Assembly: GCF_003932505.1 (NCBI RefSeq)
Contig: NZ_QZMU01000001.1
Span: 186,001 to 250,000 of the forward strand
Direction of reading: 5' to 3'
From: Thiohalobacter thiocyanaticus
GTDB lineage: Bacteria > Pseudomonadota > Gammaproteobacteria > Thiohalobacterales > Thiohalobacteraceae
DNA length: 64,000 nt
Shown here: positions 19,791-26,957 of the stretch, in pieces
Layout of the letters: every line of letters begins with the position of its first letter
Numbering within the stretch: the stretch's first letter is position 1
Notes under the pieces: model-generated
Databases searched by the model: none
Seen by the model: only the letters and a program-made list of their open reading frames with translations
Told to the model about the DNA's origin: nothing
Translations under genes and position numbers: made by a program

Positions 19791-21391
19791 GCGGCGCAAA
19801 AACTGGGAAAGAACCCGGTGACCGGATAATCACGCTGCCCACAGCTCGCCATGACAATAAAGACTTGCCGGTGATCGACGTGGTTCCTGGCCTGCTGCCT
19901 GCCACCGTAGATGCCGGGGAAGCGGCACTGCTCGAAGCTGGCGCAGAAATCTATCAGTCAGGCGGCCGTCTCGTCGCGATTGGGCATGAAGATCAGAAGC
20001 ATAATCACAAAGGCATCCAGCGTCCGGAGGCTGCCCCTCGCCTGATACCTGTCACACCGGTCCACCTGCGTGAGCAGCTGACGCGATCCGCGATCTGGCA
20101 GCGATATGATGCACGTGCGCAGGGCGTGCGCGATATCGACTGCCCAATGGCCGTGGCGACCGCGCTTGTCGATCGAGGCCGGTGGAAGCTACGGGAACTG
20201 GTAGCCTACGTCGAAGCCCCAACGGTGCGCGAAGATGGCACACCCCTGACCGTGCCAGGGTACGATGAGCAATCGGGCCTCTACCTTCTCCCCGGCGCGC
20301 CACAAATCACACTCACAAAAGAGCCCAGCTATGAGGACGCAGTCGATGCATCACGGACTCTGTGCGAGGCTGTCGGCAGCTGGCCATACGTGGGAACCGG
20401 AGATCATGCGGCCGCTGTGGCCACGATCCCGACCATGCTCTACGCTCGCTCAGTCGATGCGGTCCCGATGCCGTGCGTTACGTCTCCTACTCCCGGGTCA
20501 GGAAAATCGCTCCTGATAGATGCTGGCGCAGTTATCGCAACGGGACGGCGTCCAGCTGTTATGACCCTAGGGAAAGACACGAATGAAGCAGCAAAACGAC
20601 TTGCCTCCGGCCTGCTGGCTGGTGACTCGCCGCTGGCAATCGATAACGTCGAGACTGTGCTGGGAGGCGACCTGTTATGCCAGGCCGTTACACAGCCCTA
20701 CGTGGCAGTACGACCTCTGGGAAGTTCGGTCCAGATCCGGGCCCCTGCGCGCGTATGTCTCTGCGCAACGGGAAACAATCTGGTCATCCGCGGTGATCTG
20801 ACACGGAGAGTCATGCTGATACAGATCAATGCTGGGATGGAGCATCCCGAACAGCGCAGCTTCGATGGCGATATCCTTGCCGATTTGGCGGCCAGACGTA
20901 GTGAACTGATCGCGGCAGCAATCACTATAACGACCGCATATCATGCGGCTGGATGCCCAGATGTGGGCACAACACCGCTTGGAGGGTTTGCGGCCTGGGA
21001 TAGATTGGTCCGGAGACCGCTCGTGTGGGCTGGACTCTCCGATCCTCTCATGGCTGCTGCCAGCGTCCGCGATGATGACCCCGACCGCGCAGCATTGGTC
21101 GCACTGCTGGAGGCAATGCGCCAAGCGTATGGCGACCGAGTCGTGACCGCCGCAGAGATAATTAACGATGCAACGAAGAGCATACCGCGATACGGATCAG
21201 GTGGCTTCGATTACGAACACCCGGCGCTGCATGACGCGGTGCACCAGGTGTGTGGCAAGCAGGTCGATGCACGCCGTCTGGGCTATGCGCTGCGGCGATA
21301 CCGTAGTCGGATTGTTGAGGGCATGCAACTAGACGGGATCAGTCGATACGGGCCGAGCAAAGTCGCTGCCTGGCGTGTTATCTGTGAATAA
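19787..21391 (+). CDS. Replication-type ATPase (phage helicase/primase-like)
   Basis: A 534-residue soluble protein. A Walker A loop SPTPGSGKSLLIDA sits at about residues 235-248, a Walker B-like LAIDNVETVLGG at about 285, and a sensor-type segment CATGNNLVIRGDLTRRVML at about 325-345. These are arranged as in the helicase-like ATPase domains of prophage and satellite primases. No clear primase catalytic motif is visible in the N-terminal half. It starts at an ATGA overlap with the previous gene and is followed by a gene-free region with iteron-like repeats, so it is the likely replication initiator or helicase of the excised element. Confidence 0.7.
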   Translation: MSGAKTGKEPGDRIITLPTARHDNKDLPVIDVVPGLLPATVDAGEAALLEAGAEIYQSGGRLVAIGHEDQKHNHKGIQRPEAAPRLIPVTPVHLREQLTRSAIWQRYDARAQGVRDIDCPMAVATALVDRGRWKLRELVAYVEAPTVREDGTPLTVPGYDEQSGLYLLPGAPQITLTKEPSYEDAVDASRTLCEAVGSWPYVGTGDHAAAVATIPTMLYARSVDAVPMPCVTSPTPGSGKSLLIDAGAVIATGRRPAVMTLGKDTNEAAKRLASGLLAGDSPLAIDNVETVLGGDLLCQAVTQPYVAVRPLGSSVQIRAPARVCLCATGNNLVIRGDLTRRVMLIQINAGMEHPEQRSFDGDILADLAARRSELIAAAITITTAYHAAGCPDVGTTPLGGFAAWDRLVRRPLVWAGLSDPLMAAASVRDDDPDRAALVALLEAMRQAYGDRVVTAAEIINDATKSIPRYGSGGFDYEHPALHDAVHQVCGKQVDARRLGYALRRYRSRIVEGMQLDGISRYGPSKVAAWRVICE

Positions 21392-21394
21392 CAG

Positions 21395-21507
21395 GGGGTG
21401 ATGGGGGGTTATTGGGGTGATAATACTACTCAACGTGAAAAACTGTCAGAGAGATGACAAATAAATATATTGATCGGAACAATCTCCCCTTATCACCCCA
21501 TCACCCC
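21395..21507. other. Candidate replication origin with inverted GGGGTGAT iterons
   Basis: Two direct copies of GGGGTGAT (21395-21402, 21414-21421) face two inverted copies ATCACCCC (21492-21499, 21500-21507). The 70 bp between them are AT-rich (AAATAAATATATT near 21460-21475). The arrangement follows the stop of the replication ATPase. It could equally form a large terminator-like hairpin, but the paired direct repeats and AT-rich spacer look more like an origin. Confidence 0.5.
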
Positions 21508-21546
21508 CAATAATGACTTAGTGGAATCTTGTGCAACGACTTGGGA

Positions 21547-21669
21547 TTGACCCGGCGCCGGTTATTCGGTACAACTTAGGCAACCTGACATTACTGCGTC
21601 ATGAGCCCGACTGATACGTCGGGCTTATTCGTTCCAGCGCCCCGACCGGGAAACCGGCCGGGGTTTTTT
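21547..21669 (+). promoter_or_regulatory. Second promoter-operator-leader-terminator unit, before alpA2
   Basis: TTGACC (21547-21552), a 17-bp spacer containing CCGGCGCCGG, then TACAAC (21570-21575) and TTAGGCAAC, nearly identical to 19029-19065. The leader holds GCCCGAC/GTCGGGC followed by TTATT (21605-21626), then CCCCGACCGG/CCGGCCGGGG with six T (21640-21669), 12 bp before the alpA2 ATG. Only the promoter core and the last hairpin are conserved between the two units, which argues for functional constraint. Confidence 0.7.
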
Positions 21670-21681
21670 ATTGGAGAGCAC

Positions 21682-21882
21682 ATGCCTGCCGAAACGCAAA
21701 TCATGCGACTACCTGCCGTGATTGAGCGCACCGGCCTGTCACGCTCAACACTGTATCGACTCATTCAGTCCGGAGAGTTTCCTGCGCCTGTGCGACTGGC
21801 ACGACGCTGCGTCGGATGGCCCACGGATTCCGTCGATAGTTGGCTCCGATCTCGCCTCAGCGAAGACAACACAAGATCGTGA
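21682..21882 (+). CDS. alpA: AlpA-family phage regulatory protein (copy 2)
   Basis: A 66-residue paralogue of the protein at 19186: QIMRLPAVIERTGLSRSTLY followed by LIQSGEFPAPVRLARRCVGW, then SVDSWLRSRL. The ATG has SD TGGAGAG and lies directly after a terminator hairpin. The recognition-helix residues differ from copy 1 (SRSTLYRL against TKPTIYHL), so the two may bind different sites. It is followed by the coiled-coil gene and the packaging/head genes, so it may govern the late or structural half of the element. Confidence 0.9.
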   Translation: MPAETQIMRLPAVIERTGLSRSTLYRLIQSGEFPAPVRLARRCVGWPTDSVDSWLRSRLSEDNTRS

Positions 21883-21940
21883 TCTACCCTCCCATGCCCA
21901 GTAGAAGGGCATGGATCGCTTCAACACAAGGAGATAACCG

Positions 21941-22537
21941 ATGTCCACCAGCACCACTACAGCAAAGCAAAAATATCTTGAGGCCCTCAAAGCCCTGCGG
22001 GATGCCGAAACCGGGATCCGCAACCTAGAGTCTCGTCAGTCTGATCTACGTCAGGAGCAGGATAATGCTGCCAATGCCACCGAGCGCGCTCGCGCCGCCC
22101 TTGATGAAGCTACGGCTGCCGGAGATCGGGCTGGTATTGACGCGGCCTTCGATGCGGTCGCGGAGGCCAATCGCAAGCAAGAGAGCTGCGCCGAGCAGAT
22201 TTCCAGCATCGATCGCGTGATCGGCAGAGAGAGGGAGGCTGTAGCGAGTGCCTTGCGCGAGGCACACAATCAACACCGCTTGTACTGGTTGGCGGTTGAG
22301 GCGGAGGAGCGAGAGAAATGCAAAGCCGCTGCTGCACCATTCCTGCGGGCCTATCGCGCCCAGGTCTACGCCAGTGTGCGGAGCGCGGTTCCGCTGGATC
22401 AGTACCTCGAGGGCGGAGGATCGGGTGGAGGGTTGCTCGGGGAGGTAGGGATTACCAAGTTCGATGCCGACTCTGTCACTTTCGACGACAAGGTGCCAAC
22501 GCTACCGCCGCACTCTCAATATGCCAGGGTTGATTGA
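21941..22537 (+). CDS. Coiled-coil protein of unknown function
   Basis: 198 residues preceded by SD AGGAG. Residues about 5-130 are highly charged and heptad-like (KYLEALKALRDAETGIRNLE, and RKQESCAEQISSIDRVIGRE), predicting a long coiled coil. A glycine-rich hinge (EGGGSGGGLLGEVG) and a short tail follow. No family is recognised. Position and shape would allow a scaffolding or decoration role, but nothing proves it. Two hairpins follow it. Confidence 0.7.
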   Translation: MSTSTTTAKQKYLEALKALRDAETGIRNLESRQSDLRQEQDNAANATERARAALDEATAAGDRAGIDAAFDAVAEANRKQESCAEQISSIDRVIGREREAVASALREAHNQHRLYWLAVEAEEREKCKAAAAPFLRAYRAQVYASVRSAVPLDQYLEGGGSGGGLLGEVGITKFDADSVTFDDKVPTLPPHSQYARVD

Positions 22538-22544
22538 TCAAGGC

Positions 22545-22634
22545 GGGCACCCTGCTGGGGTGCCCTGTCCCAGCCCTGGGCGTGGGTCCTTCCTGGCCTT
22601 TCCGACAATACGGTCCGGGAAGGGCGCGCTTTTT
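22545..22634 (+). terminator. Tandem hairpins after the coiled-coil gene
   Basis: A perfect stem GGGCACCC/GGGTGCCC (22545-22565) is followed by a longer imperfect stem CCTTCCTGG/CCGGGAAGG and GCGCGC ending in five T (22588-22634). It probably ends the alpA2 transcript before the packaging genes. Confidence 0.55.
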
Positions 22635-22692
22635 GTGCAAAGGTCTGGCCCTATAGGGTTTATGTTGTTGATTTATCAGGGGGATAGATACC

Positions 22693-23403
22693 ATGACCAC
22701 TGGCACTGATGCCGAAAACCTCCTAAATCGCGCCGACCTTGCACAAGCGTTCGACGTGAGCCTGCCCACAATTGATTCATGGGTCCGCAAGGGCTGCCCA
22801 TTTCGCCAGCGCGGCACGAACGGTAAAGCCTGGCAGTTTTCCCTCCCCGAGGTGGCGCGCTGGAGAGAGACGATGGCCAAGCAGTCTGAACAAGAGTGGC
22901 GCGGCGGCCACATCAAGACACCGAACGCGACCGAGCGGCCGTCGCTTGCGGTACTTCTGGGCAACCGTCCCGACCTTCGCAACCCGATCCGGTTCTTTGT
23001 TGAGGATGGGCTGCGCGATTTCCTGCACTACTGGGCGACCACCTACCCCTGCCTGATCCTCAGGCACCTGCACGAGGAGACCGGCGACAGGGTACAGGCC
23101 GTGCGGTTGCTGCAGGTGGCCGTGGAGCCCGTCCTGGGGCTGGCGGGCACCTGGATCATGGAGGATCGATACAGCGCATGCTTCGAAGGTGACTCGCTCG
23201 ATGCGATATGGCGCGATGCGACCGGCGTTGCCCTGGGGCACACCCGCGCGCCAGACGACCCTGGAGCGCTGTTGTTCGCCGGCCTGATGCCTCGCTTTAT
23301 GTACATGGAGCCGGAAGAGTTTGTGACCACCTACTGGCAGCAGGGCGAGCTTCCCGATCCGGAGGGGATGCAGATTGGTCCGCTCGAGGAGGCGACGGAA
23401 TGA
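22693..23403 (+). CDS. Nu1-like HTH packaging protein (possible terminase small subunit)
   Basis: 236 residues. The N-terminus is a winged HTH of the lambda Nu1 type: LLNRADLAQAFDVSLPTIDS, then WVRKGCPF and a W-containing wing. The C-terminal 150 residues (RNPIRFFVEDGLRDFLHYW, ILRHLHEETGDRVQAVRLL) are not recognised and differ from normal small terminases. Nu1-like proteins recognise the cos/pac site; a satellite with its own version can redirect packaging. The stop overlaps the next small gene. Confidence 0.6.
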   Translation: MTTGTDAENLLNRADLAQAFDVSLPTIDSWVRKGCPFRQRGTNGKAWQFSLPEVARWRETMAKQSEQEWRGGHIKTPNATERPSLAVLLGNRPDLRNPIRFFVEDGLRDFLHYWATTYPCLILRHLHEETGDRVQAVRLLQVAVEPVLGLAGTWIMEDRYSACFEGDSLDAIWRDATGVALGHTRAPDDPGALLFAGLMPRFMYMEPEEFVTTYWQQGELPDPEGMQIGPLEEATE

Positions 23404-23528
23404 GCGCGAGCGAACAGGCGAAGGGCGCACGGCCATCGAAGTCCAGGCGCGTTTCCCGGGAAAACAAGCAGGCGCTGAAGGCACTGAAGGCCGCACCAAG
23501 GCTTAGCCCAGTCCCTCAAGTCCACTGA
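23400..23528 (+). CDS. Small basic protein, translationally coupled
   Basis: 42 residues starting at an ATGA overlap with the upstream gene, with a strong SD (GAGGAGG) 6 bp before the ATG. It is rich in Lys and Arg (SKSRRVSRENKQALKALK). Function unknown; a nucleic-acid-binding peptide is plausible. A perfect TTTCCCGGGAAA palindrome lies inside it (23452-23463). Confidence 0.55.
   Translation: MSASEQAKGARPSKSRRVSRENKQALKALKAAPRLSPVPQVH
23452..23463. repeat. ParB/Noc-like palindrome 2
   Basis: TTTCCCGGGAAA, perfect, inside the 42-codon gene where it encodes the SREN segment. Confidence 0.6.
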
Positions 23529-23547
23529 CCTGGCGGAGGCATAATCT

Positions 23548-24153
23548 ATGGCGAGCATATCGATCGACGGAATGAACTGGGATCAGCGCACGCGCACACT
23601 GTTCGAGGGCCTGGGGGCGCTCGGCCCGCGGCGCGCGATCGTGGTGAGGCGCGCGCAGAAACGAGCGGCAACAAAGGCGGCCAGGTACGCGCGGCGACAG
23701 TTGGCCAGGGTCGCCGCTTCGGCTATCGGCGTCCCTCAATCGACGTTCATCACTCACCGGATCCGGATCCGTATCACCGAGAAAGAACTGTGGGAGGCCA
23801 CCGTCTGGGTTGGGGAGGATCCGTTTCCCGCACATCGTCTCGGCACGGTCCGATGGAATCGGCGCATGACAGGCGCACGCGCCGGCCGGCGGACCTTTCC
23901 GGGCAGCTTCGCGCACCGCGCACCAGAGGGGCCGATCTTTATCCGGACAGGGGAGTCGCCCCGCATTATGACCAGGGGATCCCACGGGGGCGAGGTGCGC
24001 GAGCCGATTGACCGCCTCGACATACCGTTCCAAGAAGTGGTCCGAGCCAACGTGCCCAGAATTTCACGTGAAACACAAAGGAGGTATCAGCGCATCATGG
24101 CTCAGGAACTGAATTTCGAGCTGCAGAAGTTGCTGGGCAAAACAGACAGATGA
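23548..24153 (+). CDS. Minor tail protein Z (gpZ-like)
   Basis: A 201-residue basic protein that resembles lambda gpZ along its length: an N-terminal helical part with VVRRAQKRAATKAARYARR, the central FPGSFAHRAPEGPIFIRTG (compare IPGAFIQQ in lambda Z), REPIDRLDIPF (compare RYPIDVVKIPM), and a helical C-terminus. gpZ completes the tail so that it can join the head. In lambda it lies after the FII gene; here it is 2.3 kb before the capsid gene. A perfect TTTCACGTGAAA lies near its 3' end. Confidence 0.75.
   Translation: MASISIDGMNWDQRTRTLFEGLGALGPRRAIVVRRAQKRAATKAARYARRQLARVAASAIGVPQSTFITHRIRIRITEKELWEATVWVGEDPFPAHRLGTVRWNRRMTGARAGRRTFPGSFAHRAPEGPIFIRTGESPRIMTRGSHGGEVREPIDRLDIPFQEVVRANVPRISRETQRRYQRIMAQELNFELQKLLGKTDR
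24062..24073. repeat. ParB/Noc-like palindrome 3 (parS-like)
   Basis: TTTCACGTGAAA. Within 24060-24075 it matches the 16-bp bacterial parS consensus TGTTTCACGTGAAACA at 14 positions, differing only in the first two. It lies in the Z-like gene. Confidence 0.7.
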
Positions 24154-24596
24154 TGCATGCTTGTCACATGCGCCACGGCAACCACCCCCAAGACCGCATC
24201 CTCGACCAGGCGCGGCTGGATTACATCGAGCAGCTGCGCACGATCGCGGCCGGACGCGGCGGAGAGGATCAGCATAATCTCACCCAGGTGCGGGCGCGGC
24301 GGGAGCTCGCCGACGCCCAACTGAAGGAGCTCGAGCTGTCCAAGCAGGCAGGCGAGCTTGTTCCCTCAACCGACGCAGAGGCATTGATGTCTGGGTGGGC
24401 CAGCTCAGGCCGACGCGAGATGGAGGTCGCACTGGACAAGGCGGTCGACCTGATTGAGCGGCAGCATGAGATCACGGTCGATCGTGCCGACGTGGATGAC
24501 ATTTTCGAGGCCGCTTTTTCTGCTATTGCCGACTACCCTCAATTTTATGATTTCACCGATACGGAGGTCAGTAGTGACAGCACTGCTACCAGTTGA
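24150..24596 (+). CDS. Terminase-small-subunit-like protein (C-terminal Nu1-type region)
   Basis: 148 residues, starting at an ATGA overlap with the Z-like gene. The central TQVRARRELADAQLKELELS followed by KQAGELVPSTDAEALM is typical of the dimerisation/linker region of Nu1-type small terminase subunits, which carry a GELVP motif. Yet the N-terminal HTH is missing here, and HTH-bearing proteins are encoded before (22693) and directly after (24574). It may be half of a split subunit. The next gene starts inside its 3' end. Confidence 0.55.
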   Translation: MMHACHMRHGNHPQDRILDQARLDYIEQLRTIAAGRGGEDQHNLTQVRARRELADAQLKELELSKQAGELVPSTDAEALMSGWASSGRREMEVALDKAVDLIERQHEITVDRADVDDIFEAAFSAIADYPQFYDFTDTEVSSDSTATS

Positions 24597-25098
24597 TTTT
24601 CGTGACCACGGGTTGGTCCTCGACGTCACGGCCGCGAGGTTGGCCGAGATGCTCGGGGTCTCTCGCTTCCAGGTCGATCGTTGGCACCGTCAGGGCATGC
24701 CGAAAAAGCGCAGCCGAATGGCGATATTCGATGTCGAGGTCTGCCTGTGCTGGCTTGCGGGGCGCCGATTCACCAAGGGAGCTATTGCGTACATGGGCGC
24801 CCGAGAGCTGGGTGCCCGAGAGCGCCTGCGAGATCTCCCGATCAGTACGACCTTGTTCGGTCACGCAGGCTTGGCGGCCAAGGGCAAGACGTTCGATGAG
24901 TGGGCGGGATTGGCGCGATTGGTGGGGCTGCGCGCTGGTGGCAGCGAGCAACTGATCTCGAAGCTACTTGAACTGCCGATTGCCCGGCAGTGGCACTCAT
25001 CCATGCAGAGTCAACCGCCGGGGGTCAATGACAGTGTCATCAAGTACATCTTCGAGGTAGTCAGAGCCCACACGACGCAAGAGCAGTCTCATGTCTGA
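24574..25098 (+). CDS. HTH protein, Nu1-like second copy
   Basis: 174 residues from the GTG at 24574 (SD GGAGG 8 bp before). An N-terminal HTH (ARLAEMLGVSRFQVDRWHRQ followed by GMPKK) is of the Nu1/MerR kind, followed by a conserved-looking CLCWLAGRRF segment and a helical C-terminus. It overlaps the upstream gene by 23 bp and the next by 8 bp. It could supply the DNA-binding half that the 24150 product lacks; alternatively it is a regulator. Confidence 0.6.
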   Translation: MTALLPVDFRDHGLVLDVTAARLAEMLGVSRFQVDRWHRQGMPKKRSRMAIFDVEVCLCWLAGRRFTKGAIAYMGARELGARERLRDLPISTTLFGHAGLAAKGKTFDEWAGLARLVGLRAGGSEQLISKLLELPIARQWHSSMQSQPPGVNDSVIKYIFEVVRAHTTQEQSHV

Positions 25099-25447
25099 GC
25101 TGCGCTCCCTTTCAGATCTGATCGACCTGGCTCGCGGCGACACCATCCAGCCCGCCCTACTCCGCGATATCGCCGACGGAAGGGCACAGCTCAGCCACGA
25201 GCAGCGCGAGCGGGTCAGGACTCTCAATCGTTACTCTGCCGAGTCGATCGAGAGTTTGCTGCAGGGGTTGAATGGCCTTGCAGCGATGCTGTGCCATGCT
25301 TCTCCAGGCAGTGAGTACGGTCCGACCCAGCAGGACTACGCCGATTGTGTCTCGCTTGTCGCGATACTCTCGGGTTTGATCCGCACTCTCTATCTCCTTG
25401 AGTCCGAGACGGCGGCTGTCCTCGCTCAGGAGGCATCACCCGACTAG
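25091..25447 (+). CDS. Element protein of unknown function, paralogue of 32274 gene
   Basis: 118 residues, acidic and helical. The stretch LSHEQRERVRTLNRYSAESI followed by ESLLQGLNGLAAML and, later, LLESETAAVL aligns with LTQEQRERAEKLNNCASNAM, GLIGSLKGVGALM and LLEVDTRDIL in the gene at 32274. The two are clear paralogues 7 kb apart. No family is recognised. The gene overlaps the end of the HTH gene and is followed by 166 bp without a gene. Confidence 0.65.
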   Translation: MSELRSLSDLIDLARGDTIQPALLRDIADGRAQLSHEQRERVRTLNRYSAESIESLLQGLNGLAAMLCHASPGSEYGPTQQDYADCVSLVAILSGLIRTLYLLESETAAVLAQEASPD

Positions 25448-25598
25448 TTCTTCATGGTGCGCACCGCTGCCTAGCGGCGGCATGGGCGGTGCGCTTTGTC
25501 TATGCCGCCGCACCTGGCCTGCTGATGCAGGCGGCCCTGGCTCAGGGCGCCGGTTCTCCTGCCGGCTCGACGCCAGGCTTGTTTATCTTGGTCGATCG

Positions 25599-25610
25599 TT
25601 CCCCGGGAAA
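25599..25610. repeat. ParB/Noc-like palindrome 4
   Basis: TTCCCCGGGAAA, one mismatch to the palindrome, followed by CA, 4 bp before the ATG at 25614. A half site CCACGTGAAACA follows at about 25628-25639. Confidence 0.5.
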
Positions 25611-25613
25611 CAC

Positions 25614-25805
25614 ATGAAAACGGATCCACGTGAAACAGCGAGGAGGTCTGAGCGTGCCCGGATGATCGCCATCATCGAGTCGCGGGAGGCTGTCGGCCGC
25701 CACGAGCTGGCCGTGCATGTCGCGCTTCACACCGATATGACGGTCAGGGAGGCACTGGCCCTGCTGCGCACCGCGCCGCGGGCGTTTGGGCCGACCATCC
25801 ATTGA
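25614..25805 (+). CDS. Free-standing copy of the S49 protease C-terminal domain
   Basis: 63 residues. MIAIIESREAVGRHELAVHV followed by DMTVREALALLRTAP matches the C-terminal part of the S49 peptidase gene downstream (LRGILQSDAARGREPLARHC, then CMTVEESLRLLTSAP). The same element is usually found at the end of prophage S49 proteases. In lambda-type heads the C-terminal part of the protease gene also yields the scaffold, so a separate copy next to the capsid gene may act as a scaffold. The ATG lies just after a palindrome and has only a weak Shine-Dalgarno. Confidence 0.6.
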   Translation: MKTDPRETARRSERARMIAIIESREAVGRHELAVHVALHTDMTVREALALLRTAPRAFGPTIH

Positions 25806-25862
25806 ATTCACTGCATGCGGCCTGCAGACAGGCCGCCCATCACAACCTGGAGGTTGATTCAC

Positions 25863-26891
25863 ATGCCCATCGATATGTTTGAGACACGCACCATGCTGCA
25901 GGCTCTGAGGGAGATGAAGCCTCCTCGGACGTTCCTGCTGGACTCCTTCTTCCGAGACGTGCAGACCTTTGGCACCGAGGCGGTGGACATGGACATCGTG
26001 AAGGGCAAGCGCAAGCTCGCGCCCTTCGTCTCGCCCCTGCACGAGGGCAAGGTGGTCAAGCGCGAAGGCTACACCATCGAAACCTTCAAGCCGCCATACG
26101 TGAAGCCCAAGCGCCCAACGCGCGCGCAGGATTATCTTAACCGAATACCGAGCGAAAGCGCCTACACCGGCAGTATCACTCAGCAGCAGCGAGCCGCTGC
26201 AAAACGGGACGCGGATATCATGGATCTGACCAAGAGCATTGTCCGCCGCGAGGAGTGGATGGCCGCTCAAGCGCTGACCACTGGCCAGGTGCATGTCGTC
26301 GGCGAAGGGATTGATGCCGTTGTGGATTTCCAGTTTGATGCCTCTCAGGTCGTCACCCTGACCGGTGCCAATCTGTGGACCGACGCCAGCAGCGACCCGA
26401 TCAAGGATCTGCGTACCTGGAAGCAGGAACGGTCCAGGGCCTCGGGAGCATCCCCGGATCGGGCCATCATCGGCAGCAACGTGGTCGATCCGCTGCTTGC
26501 CCGCCTCGAGGATAAACTCGACCAACGCCGCATCGACCTGGGCAATATCCGCCCTCGCGAGCTGGCCGACGGCGTGACCTATCTGGGCTACCTGCGCGTT
26601 CCCGGCATCGATCTGTTCACCTACGACGAATGGTACCTCGACGCCAACGACGTGGAACAGCCCATGGTGCCGGTCGACGGCGTGATTCTGGGCAGCACCC
26701 GCGCGCAGACCGTCCGGGCCTATGGGGCCATTCAGGACGTGCAGGCGGCCATGTCCGGGCTGGCCGAGGCGCAGTATTTCCCGAAGAGCTGGATCGAGTC
26801 CGATCCCAGCGTGCGGTGGCTCATGGTCCAGTCTGCGCCGCTGGTCATCCCGACACAGGTCGGCGCGTTCATGAGCGCGACCGTGATCTGA
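25863..26891 (+). CDS. Major capsid protein, gpE family
   Basis: 342 residues, almost the same as lambda gpE (341). The ATG at 25863 has SD TGGAGG. Family features: an N-terminal MFETRTMLQALREMKPPRTF, FVSPLHEGKVVKREGYTIET, the E-loop region KRPTRAQDYL, and a C-terminal WIESDPSVRWLMVQSAPLVI. It forms the HK97-fold icosahedral shell. In this element it precedes the protease gene, the reverse of lambda order (C before E). No D-type decoration gene is visible. Confidence 0.9.
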   Translation: MPIDMFETRTMLQALREMKPPRTFLLDSFFRDVQTFGTEAVDMDIVKGKRKLAPFVSPLHEGKVVKREGYTIETFKPPYVKPKRPTRAQDYLNRIPSESAYTGSITQQQRAAAKRDADIMDLTKSIVRREEWMAAQALTTGQVHVVGEGIDAVVDFQFDASQVVTLTGANLWTDASSDPIKDLRTWKQERSRASGASPDRAIIGSNVVDPLLARLEDKLDQRRIDLGNIRPRELADGVTYLGYLRVPGIDLFTYDEWYLDANDVEQPMVPVDGVILGSTRAQTVRAYGAIQDVQAAMSGLAEAQYFPKSWIESDPSVRWLMVQSAPLVIPTQVGAFMSATVI

Positions 26892-26957
26892 TCCCCTTTG
26901 CCTGGCGGGACGTTCCGCGGGTTTCTCCCCCCAGGCTTTTTTATTCCGGAGGTCCGA

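Noticed and set aside
21395..21507. Plain rho-independent terminator of the replication gene
   Set aside because: No T run follows, arms contain direct repeats and the middle is a 70-bp AT-rich spacer; an origin fits better, although I cannot exclude a terminator role.
24090..24153. A separate small gene with strong SD (AAAGGAGG) inside the Z-like gene
   Set aside because: The SD-like run encodes QRR in the conserved Z frame; the resulting 17-residue peptide is too short to support.
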